From assembly GCA_965204415.1 (NCBI GenBank), contig CBDBEL010000002.1, positions 62,001-126,000 of the forward strand: DNA of 64,000 bases, read 5' to 3'. The notes below the pieces were generated by a model. The model had not been told where the DNA came from, made no database searches, and was given only the letters and a program-made list of their open reading frames with translations. The DNA is from Aldehydirespirator sp965204415. Its GTDB lineage: Bacteria; Actinomycetota; Acidimicrobiia; Acidimicrobiales; Aldehydirespiratoraceae. How positions within the stretch are numbered: position 1 is the first letter of the stretch; each line of letters begins with the position of its first letter. The translations under genes were made by a program, and so were the position numbers. Below are positions 58,468 through 64,000 of this stretch, one piece after another.

Positions 58468-59641
58468 TGGGCTCTCGTGGAAGGCCGAGGATTCGCTCGG
58501 CCAGCAGGTTGCGCATGATCTCGTCGGTTCCGCCTGCGATCGACAGCCCCGGCGTGGAGCATTGCACGGTGGCCCACGAGGCCGCCAGGGTGTCAGCCGC
58601 GTCCCAGGCCACCGCCTCAGACCCGAGGATCTCCAATGCCAGCGAGGCCGACTCCTTGGACACCTGCGTGCCGCTGAGCTTCGCCAGCGACCCTTCCGGG
58701 CCCGGCTGCACGCCGGCCAGCAGCGCCTCGGTCACTCGCCTGCCCAGCAGCGCGGTGATGCGCTCCCGGATCACCAGCTGCGAGATCCTGTCGGTCATGG
58801 CAGGATCGTCGATGCGGCCTCGCCGGCGGGCCTCCGCAGCCAGCACCGTCGCAGGGTGCCCGTAGCCGGCTGGATTGCTGGTGCCGATCGAGACCCGCTC
58901 GTTCATCAGCGTCGTTATGGCTGTTCGCCATCCCTGGCCAACCTCGCCGAGTGGCGCGCCCGGGCCCAGGCGACAACCGTTGAAGAACACCTCGTTGAAC
59001 CTCGACACTCCGCTCATCTGTCGCAGGGGGCGGATCTCGATGCCGGGCACCGACATGTCCACGATGAACATCGTCATGCCGGCATGGCGCGAGCTGTCCG
59101 GATCGGATCGAGCCAGCAGCATGCCGAAGGCGGCGTTGTGGGCTCCCGAGGTCCAGACCTTCTGCCCGTTCAGGACCCAGCCGTCGCTGTCCTGGTCGGC
59201 ACGGCAGCGCACTCCGGCCAGGTCCGAGCCGGCCTCGGGTTCGGAGAAGAGCTGGCACCAGATCTCCTCGCCCCGCAACAGCGGCGGCAAGTGGCGACTC
59301 TGCTGCTCCTCGGTGCCGTGGGCCAGAACAGTGGGAGCGCACATCCCGACGCCGATGATGAACATGTCCAGCGGCAGCGCGTAGTCGGCGGCCTCCTCGT
59401 TGAAGATCACCTGATGCCGGTTGCTCAACCCCTGGCCGCCGTAGCGCTGGGGCCAGGAGATCGCGCCGAGACCGGCGTCGAACAGCAGGCTCAGGCACCG
59501 CCGGGCCCGGGCCACCCGCATCTCGTTGGGGGCGTCGTCGGGCGGTGGCCGGCCGTGCTCGTCTCGCATCCACCCTTCCCGCGGCCCGTGATTGGCCAGG
59601 AACGCGCGCACCCGGTGGCGGAAGTCGTCGTCGCTAGCCAC
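58430..59641 (-). CDS. Acyl-CoA dehydrogenase
   Basis: A 403-residue acyl-CoA dehydrogenase. FSEPEAGSDLAGVRCRA is the FAD signature, VLNGQKVWTSGAHNA the beta-domain segment, and IAGGTDEIMRNLLAERILGLP the C-terminal signature. The last dozen residues come from repeat R4. GTG 59641 starts it, three bases after the SDR stop. Two-subunit steroid-side-chain acyl-CoA dehydrogenases are often encoded as neighbours with SDR and enoyl-CoA hydratase, as here. Confidence 0.93.
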   Translation of the reverse strand: MASDDDFRHRVRAFLANHGPREGWMRDEHGRPPPDDAPNEMRVARARRCLSLLFDAGLGAISWPQRYGGQGLSNRHQVIFNEEAADYALPLDMFIIGVGMCAPTVLAHGTEEQQSRHLPPLLRGEEIWCQLFSEPEAGSDLAGVRCRADQDSDGWVLNGQKVWTSGAHNAAFGMLLARSDPDSSRHAGMTMFIVDMSVPGIEIRPLRQMSGVSRFNEVFFNGCRLGPGAPLGEVGQGWRTAITTLMNERVSIGTSNPAGYGHPATVLAAEARRRGRIDDPAMTDRISQLVIRERITALLGRRVTEALLAGVQPGPEGSLAKLSGTQVSKESASLALEILGSEAVAWDAADTLAASWATVQCSTPGLSIAGGTDEIMRNLLAERILGLPREPKRPSEFESESAT

Positions 59642-59644
59642 GGC

Positions 59645-60457
59645 TTACAGGCGGCTGCTGAATCCGCCGTTGACGCCGAATGTCTGGCCCGTGATCCAGC
59701 CGGCCTCCTCGGTGGCCAGGAACCGGATCATGCCGAAGAGGTCCGCGGCCGTTCCCATCCGCTTGACGGCGGTGCCGTCGATCATCTTCTGGATCCCCTT
59801 GGGCGGGACCTGCGAGCGGGTGGCCTCGTTGTCGATCGGACCCGGTGCCACCGCGTTGACGGTGATGCCGCTGGGGCCCAGCTCGGTGGCCAGCGCGAAG
59901 GTCAGCTGGTTCAGGCCCAGCTTGCTGACGCCGTATACCCCGGCGGGCATGTAGGCCCCCATCGAGGAGATGTTGATGATCCGGCCCCAGCGGGCCTGTC
60001 GCATGGCACCGACCACCGCCTGAGTGCAGAGCAGCGGGCCTCGCAAGTTGACGGCCATCACCAGGTCCCAGTAGTCCGGCGCGGTCTCAACGGCAGGCGC
60101 GGGCTCCAGGTCGCCCCAGATCCCGGCGTTGTTGATCAGCACGTCGATGCGGCCGTAGGCGTCGAGCGCGGCGGCGGCCATGGCCTCCGTCTGGGCGGGG
60201 TCGGTCACATCCGTCGCGACCGCGGCCACCGGGGCGTCCGGGACGTCGGCGGAAATCGCCTGGGCGGCGTCCTGGACGGACGACGAGTCCAGGTCGGCCA
60301 GCACCACAGCCGCGCCCTCCGCGGCGAACATGCGGGCGTAGTCGCGGCCGAGCCCGCGCGCCGCGCCGGTCACGATCACGACGCGGTCCGCGACCGAGCC
60401 GCCCGGCCCGCCGGGCAGGCCTTCTTCGATTTCGGTGTCAGCTGACGGATCGGTCAC
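59645..60457 (-). CDS. SDR family oxidoreductase
   Basis: A 270-residue classical SDR. VIVTGAARGLGRDYARMFA, NNAGIWG, ISSMGAY and YGVSK give the cofactor loop, NNAG, catalytic Ser and YxxxK. An acidic N-terminal tail of about 20 residues precedes the fold. GTG 60457 is chosen because GAGGAGG lies upstream. It is likely the 3-hydroxyacyl-CoA dehydrogenase or a similar step of the surrounding acyl-CoA operon. Confidence 0.92.
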   Translation of the reverse strand: MTDPSADTEIEEGLPGGPGGSVADRVVIVTGAARGLGRDYARMFAAEGAAVVLADLDSSSVQDAAQAISADVPDAPVAAVATDVTDPAQTEAMAAAALDAYGRIDVLINNAGIWGDLEPAPAVETAPDYWDLVMAVNLRGPLLCTQAVVGAMRQARWGRIINISSMGAYMPAGVYGVSKLGLNQLTFALATELGPSGITVNAVAPGPIDNEATRSQVPPKGIQKMIDGTAVKRMGTAADLFGMIRFLATEEAGWITGQTFGVNGGFSSRL

Positions 60458-60484
60458 CGCTGAGGCCTCCTCGTGTCGCAGTCT

Positions 60485-61609
60485 CTATCCCCTGATCGGC
60501 ATGCCCAGACCACGGCCGGCGATGAGTCCCCGCATGATCTCGGAGGTGCCGCCGCCGATGGTCTCGCTTATGGACTGGCGCCAGAGGTACTCGATCTGCG
60601 ATCCCACCACCACCGAGTCCGGGACGCCGAGGTCGCCGGCCAGGCGGGAGACCTCCTGGGCGACCTCGCTGCCGGCCAGCTTGTTGGCGGCCGCCTCCAC
60701 CGCCGCGTCACGACCGTCCTGCACGGCCTCGCACATGGCCAGGGCCAGGGCTTCCACTTCGGCTACCCGCACGGCCAGGTCGCTCAGCCGGTACCGGACC
60801 ACCGGGTCGCCGGTCAGCCCGCGCGCCGACAGCCAGTCGACAAGGTCGTCGAAGTCGCGGCGGACGCGGGACGGCTGGAACTGCACGTGGCGCTCGGTGG
60901 CCAGCGACTCGCCGATCAGCTGCCATCCGCCGTTCTCGGTGCCGATCCGGTTGTCGACCGGTACTTCGACCTCGTCGAAGAAGATCTCGTTGAAGCGCTC
61001 CCCGCTTAGGGCGGTGAGCGGCGAGACCGTGATTCCGGGCGACCGGCGGTCGACGATCAGGATGGTCAGGCCCCGACCCCGGCTCTCCTGAGTACCCGTC
61101 CTGCACAGCATCCACAGGTAGTCGGCCCGATGGCCGCCAGAGGTCCAGCGCTTCTCGCCGGTCACCAGATAGACGTCGTCGCGGCGCACGGCCCGGGTGC
61201 GCAGTCCGGCCAGGTCTGAGCCGGCCTCGGGCTCGGAGTATCCCAGCGAGAAGAAGACCGCCCCGCTTCGCAGGCCGGGCAGGAAGCGCTGCTTCTGTTC
61301 CTCCGTGCCGGCCCGGATGATGGTCTTGGCCACGATCCCGGAACCCAGCGGCGGTCGGGCGGCCCGGCTGCGGGCCATCTCGTCCCATAGCACGAACTCG
61401 AACAGCGGGTGCTTGCCCTCGCCGCCCACGTCCCTGGGCCAGGCCAGGGCCAGCCAGTTGCGTTCGCCCAGAGCCAGGTACAGGCGCCGGGTGTCCACGT
61501 CGTAGGTGCCCTCGTGGTGGAAGAAGGCGCCAATGTCCCCGAAGTCCTCGAGGAAGGCCCGCACCTCCAGGCGGAACGCTGTCAGCTCGGGGCCGAGATC
61601 GAAGTTCAT
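60485..61609 (-). CDS. Acyl-CoA dehydrogenase
   Basis: A 374-residue acyl-CoA dehydrogenase, different in sequence from the one at 58430. LGYSEPEAGSDLAGLRTRA is the FAD signature, TGEKRWTSGGHRADY the beta-domain segment, and IGGGTSEIMRGLIAGRGLGMP the C-terminal signature. It starts 35 bases after the enoyl-CoA hydratase stop and is likely part of the same minus-strand operon. Confidence 0.94.
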   Translation of the reverse strand: MNFDLGPELTAFRLEVRAFLEDFGDIGAFFHHEGTYDVDTRRLYLALGERNWLALAWPRDVGGEGKHPLFEFVLWDEMARSRAARPPLGSGIVAKTIIRAGTEEQKQRFLPGLRSGAVFFSLGYSEPEAGSDLAGLRTRAVRRDDVYLVTGEKRWTSGGHRADYLWMLCRTGTQESRGRGLTILIVDRRSPGITVSPLTALSGERFNEIFFDEVEVPVDNRIGTENGGWQLIGESLATERHVQFQPSRVRRDFDDLVDWLSARGLTGDPVVRYRLSDLAVRVAEVEALALAMCEAVQDGRDAAVEAAANKLAGSEVAQEVSRLAGDLGVPDSVVVGSQIEYLWRQSISETIGGGTSEIMRGLIAGRGLGMPIRG

Positions 61610-61646
61610 GAGCGTGCCCGGGGGCCGGCACCCGTCCCGTCGCCGG

Positions 61647-62471
61647 CTATCCCTCTTCGTCTTCCTCTCCCGTGTACCACACCGGGGCTCGCTTCTCGAC
61701 GAACGCCTTGGGCCCCTCCTTGATGTCGGGGTGGTCCCAGTGCATCCGCAGCAGCGCCCAGCCGTACTCGAGGCTGTCGCGGTATCCCATCTCGATTGAG
61801 CTCCAGATGGCCTGCTGGGACAGCGACACCGCAGCCGGCGAGTTGGCGCAGATCTGCTGGGCGATCTCCTCCGCCACGGTCATCAGCTCCTCGGGCTCGG
61901 CCAGCTCGTCCACCATCCCGAGCTGGTAGGCCCGCTCGGCCGACATGCGGTAGGACTTGCCGCACAGCGTCATCCGCAGGGCGGAGCCGAGAGGCAGGCG
62001 CTTGGCCAGTCCGATGTTCTCCACCGCGCCGACCATGCCGACGTTGACGTGGGTGTCCAGGAACGTGGCCACCTTGGACGACACCACGATGTCGGCGTCC
62101 ACGACGAAGTGCAGCCCGGCCGAGGCCACTGTGCCGTTGACCGCGCAGATGACCGGCTTCCATACCCGGTTCTGCCGCGGCGACCAGAACACCTCGTCGG
62201 TCAGCGGGCCCTTGCCCGCCTTGACCTTGCCCCGGGCAGCCACGGCTCCCATGTCGGCTCCGGTGCAGAAGTGGCGGCTCCCGGCGGCAGTGACAATGGC
62301 GCACCGGATCCAGGGGTCCTCGCGCACCTCGGCCCAGATCGCCTTGACCGGTTCGATCATGGAGCCGTGCAGCGCGTTGCCCCGCTCGGGCCGGTTGATC
62401 GTTATGTGGGCCACGTGGTCGCGCCGCTCGTAGATGAGGCCCTCGAGCGGTTGGGTCAGGTCGACGGACAT
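61647..62471 (-). CDS. Enoyl-CoA hydratase/isomerase family protein
   Basis: A 274-residue crotonase-fold enzyme. ITINRPERGNALHGSM and HFCTGADMGAVAARG form the CoA-binding and first oxyanion parts. The second oxyanion segment reads VICAVNGTVASAGLHFVVDADIVV. VNVGMVGAVENIGLAKRLPLG is where hydratases carry a catalytic Glu. GAGGAGA precedes ATG 62471. The insertion near residues 85-100 (KVKAGKGPLTDEVFW) is uncommon and may shape the acyl pocket. Confidence 0.93.
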   Translation of the reverse strand: MSVDLTQPLEGLIYERRDHVAHITINRPERGNALHGSMIEPVKAIWAEVREDPWIRCAIVTAAGSRHFCTGADMGAVAARGKVKAGKGPLTDEVFWSPRQNRVWKPVICAVNGTVASAGLHFVVDADIVVSSKVATFLDTHVNVGMVGAVENIGLAKRLPLGSALRMTLCGKSYRMSAERAYQLGMVDELAEPEELMTVAEEIAQQICANSPAAVSLSQQAIWSSIEMGYRDSLEYGWALLRMHWDHPDIKEGPKAFVEKRAPVWYTGEEDEEG

Positions 62472-62502
62472 TGCCGTTCTCCTCTCCTTGTCGGATGGTT
62501 GG

Positions 62503-63435
62503 TCAGATTCCGAGACTCTCAAGAACGCGGGCCCGAGCCGACGCCTCAGCGACGGGCTGGAGCGAGAGCTGGCGGATCCGCAGGCTCACATGGGCCACCG
62601 GACCCTCGATGGTGAAGCCGATGGCACCGAAGGTCTGGTGAGCCTGGTAGGCGGCCGCGGTAGCCGAGGCCGTCGCGGACAGCCGGGCGCGGGCCGCGGC
62701 GGCAGGTGCATCGGGGTCGCGGTTGTCGAGGGCGCAGGCCGCAGCCCGAGCCATGATCCGCGACGCCGACACCGACACCGAGCATGAAGCCAGCGGGTGG
62801 GAGATGGCCTGGAAGGTGGCGATCGGCCGGTTGAACTGCACTCTGTCCTTCGCGTACTGTCCGGCGATCTCCACAAGATGCTGCGCCGCCCCGGCCAGAT
62901 AGGCCGCGGTCGCAGTCTGGCCAAGCGCGATTGCCGTGGTGGCGTCGCCCAGAGGCCGCAGCCTCTCCAGCTCTGTCCGCCCCCAGGGCTCGCCCGCGGT
63001 GGTATCGACCGGCTCCGGGGCGCCGACCGGCCGGCTGAGCCAGGCCTCTGAGGAGTCGAGCTCGACGAACACGGCCGCTTCGGCGGCCCACGGCAACAGT
63101 GGCGGCCGGCCGACGCTGGCGAGTTGAAGCCCCTCCGCGATCGGCTCCATCTCAGCAGGGTCGAGCAGCGCGCCAGCCATGAATGTGCCAACCAGCGGTC
63201 CTGGTGCGCCGTGGGCTCCGAGCTGCTCCATGGATGCGGCGACCTCCAGCGCTCCGCCACCTCCGGCGGTGGTGCCCAGACCGAGCACCCCGAGTTCCGC
63301 AAGGCCGCGCCAGTACTGCTCCGGCAGCGGGTCGGAGTCGGTGAACCCGGCCCCGGCGCCGCAACGACGGCACAGTCCGTCGACCGACCGGGCGAGTTCG
63401 GACTGTTCGGCGCTGTAGGAGAGGTCGAGGCTCAT
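62503..63435 (-). CDS. Acyl-CoA dehydrogenase-like protein (short, partner-type subunit)
   Basis: A 310-residue acyl-CoA dehydrogenase-family protein, shorter than normal. It keeps the N-terminal helical part (SYSAEQSELARSVDGLCRR) and the C-terminal helical bundle (YAKDRVQFNRPIATFQAISHPLAS), but the FAD-signature E-x-GxGSD segment is missing. This matches the small alpha-beta heterotetramer partners known from steroid side-chain FadE pairs. ATG 63435 overlaps the upstream stop (TGATG), so it is coupled to the next acyl-CoA dehydrogenase gene. Confidence 0.85.
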   Translation of the reverse strand: MSLDLSYSAEQSELARSVDGLCRRCGAGAGFTDSDPLPEQYWRGLAELGVLGLGTTAGGGGALEVAASMEQLGAHGAPGPLVGTFMAGALLDPAEMEPIAEGLQLASVGRPPLLPWAAEAAVFVELDSSEAWLSRPVGAPEPVDTTAGEPWGRTELERLRPLGDATTAIALGQTATAAYLAGAAQHLVEIAGQYAKDRVQFNRPIATFQAISHPLASCSVSVSASRIMARAAACALDNRDPDAPAAAARARLSATASATAAAYQAHQTFGAIGFTIEGPVAHVSLRIRQLSLQPVAEASARARVLESLGI

Positions 63436-64000
63436 CAGATGCCCCAATGCTCGTGAGCGCAGGCGGCTGCCGGCCGTCCGAGGCGCTCGGCCTCGCCGCG
63501 CAGCGCCAGCAGCCTCAGGGTGGCCAGGTGCAGGTCGTACTCCCTGGTGAATCCCATGGCGCCGTGATACTGGTGGGTCCGTCTGAAGATCAGCTTGGAG
63601 GCTTCGAATGCCTGGGTGAGCGCCGCGGCTGAGGTGCCGGCCGAGCCGGTGAAGGCTGCCTCCAACGCCAGCCAGCGGGCTCCCTCGACCGCGACCGCGC
63701 ACTCGGCCAGGCCGTGCTGGACCGCTTGGAACGAGCCGATCGCCCGGTCGAACTGGCGCCGGTCGCTCACATGCCGGACCGTGATGTCGAGGGCGAACTG
63801 CATGGCCCCGACCATCTCGGTGGCCACCGCCACTCGGGCCCAGGACAGGACCTCCGAAGCGGACGCTTCGTGGATCACCTCGCCTGCGGGCAGTCCGTTC
63901 AACTCCCCGACGGGCCAGCCCAGCCGGGAGCGGATTCTGGGGGCGCTGCGGTCCGGCCGGATCAGGTGAGCATGGTCATCGCCGATCACAACGAGGGCGT
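63435..64000 (-). CDS. Acyl-CoA dehydrogenase, C-terminal part (5' end outside window)
   Basis: The minus-strand frame is open to the window edge, so only the last 188 residues are visible. It shows the C-terminal helical domain: VTVRHVSDRRQFDRAIGSFQAVQHGLAE, AFEASKLIFRRTHQYHGAMGFTREYDLHLATLRLLAL. The YHGAMGFTRE segment is the usual position of the FAD and acyl contact residues. It couples to the short partner gene at 62503, as in two-gene heterotetrameric acyl-CoA dehydrogenases. Confidence 0.88.
   Translation of the reverse strand, partial: ALVVIGDDHAHLIRPDRSAPRIRSRLGWPVGELNGLPAGEVIHEASASEVLSWARVAVATEMVGAMQFALDITVRHVSDRRQFDRAIGSFQAVQHGLAECAVAVEGARWLALEAAFTGSAGTSAAALTQAFEASKLIFRRTHQYHGAMGFTREYDLHLATLRLLALRGEAERLGRPAAACAHEHWGI

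Overview
The window is very GC-rich and tightly packed. Many genes start with GTG, and neighbours are often joined by four-base stop/start overlaps (GTGA or ATGA). Several genes have a TANNNT hexamer only 6-9 bases before the start codon, as expected for leaderless mRNAs. The gene content is rich in LLM flavin monooxygenases, Rieske oxygenases, acyl-CoA dehydrogenases, SDRs, RidA proteins, a PhyH oxygenase and a sulfatase. This points to a catabolically versatile actinobacterium, and I would guess Acidimicrobiia. That placement is inference, because there is no rRNA and no ribosomal protein here.

Layout. (1) 1-23.3 kb is a catabolic region: an oxygenase/SDR/amidinohydrolase/RidA/acyl-CoA dehydrogenase/MmgE operon; a complete Fe3+/polyamine-type ABC importer (binding protein, ATPase, fused permease); hydrolases; two Rieske oxygenases; FAH; MaoC; two more LLM enzymes; a PhyH oxygenase. 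A FadR-type regulator (14558-15376) sits beside TAAAGGTCAGACACTT, which is repeated exactly upstream of the ABC importer and recurs in variant form near 22.4 kb. (2) 23.4-27.4 kb is an unusual membrane and cell-surface redox cassette: a MauE-like membrane protein; a Tat-exported, cysteine-rich protein resembling methylamine dehydrogenase light chain fused to SLH repeats; a MauD-like thioredoxin; a membrane protein whose frame is interrupted by one in-frame UGA at a predicted redox-Cys position, followed at once by a hairpin (candidate selenoprotein); and a small conserved-looking protein. (3) 27.4-34.5 kb holds a nitrilase-family enzyme, tRNA-Ala, a GDH-like protein, a P450, a sulfatase, release factor 3 and a DUF1761 membrane protein. 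(4) 34.7-45.0 kb is one long plus-strand operon with acetone-carboxylase-like gamma, beta and alpha subunits, an unknown protein, a second HyuA, a thiolase with its DUF35 partner, and an acyl-CoA ligase: a plausible route from a ketone by carboxylation, CoA activation and thiolysis. (5) 45.1-56.7 kb is a second catabolic cluster (orphan binding protein, second FadR-type regulator, two amidohydrolases, ferredoxin, RidA, HbpS-like protein, GGT, CoA transferase, aldehyde dehydrogenase, SDR, carboxymuconolactone-decarboxylase-like protein). The motif AGYAYACTGAWT lies in each of its three divergent promoter regions. (6) 56.7-64 kb is a minus-strand run with a ThDP enzyme, four acyl-CoA dehydrogenase-type proteins, an SDR and an enoyl-CoA hydratase. 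This run resembles beta-oxidation of a side chain.

Two structural themes cut across the window. First, a dispersed GC-rich repeat family of about 100 bp occurs in at least four long and two short copies, mostly at gene ends, and it can supply C-terminal residues. Second, at three gene junctions the overlapping start codon has been tandemly duplicated, leaving a 20-25 codon mini-ORF coupled to both neighbours. No stretch over 300 bases lacks a gene. No transposon, CRISPR array or replication origin was seen.
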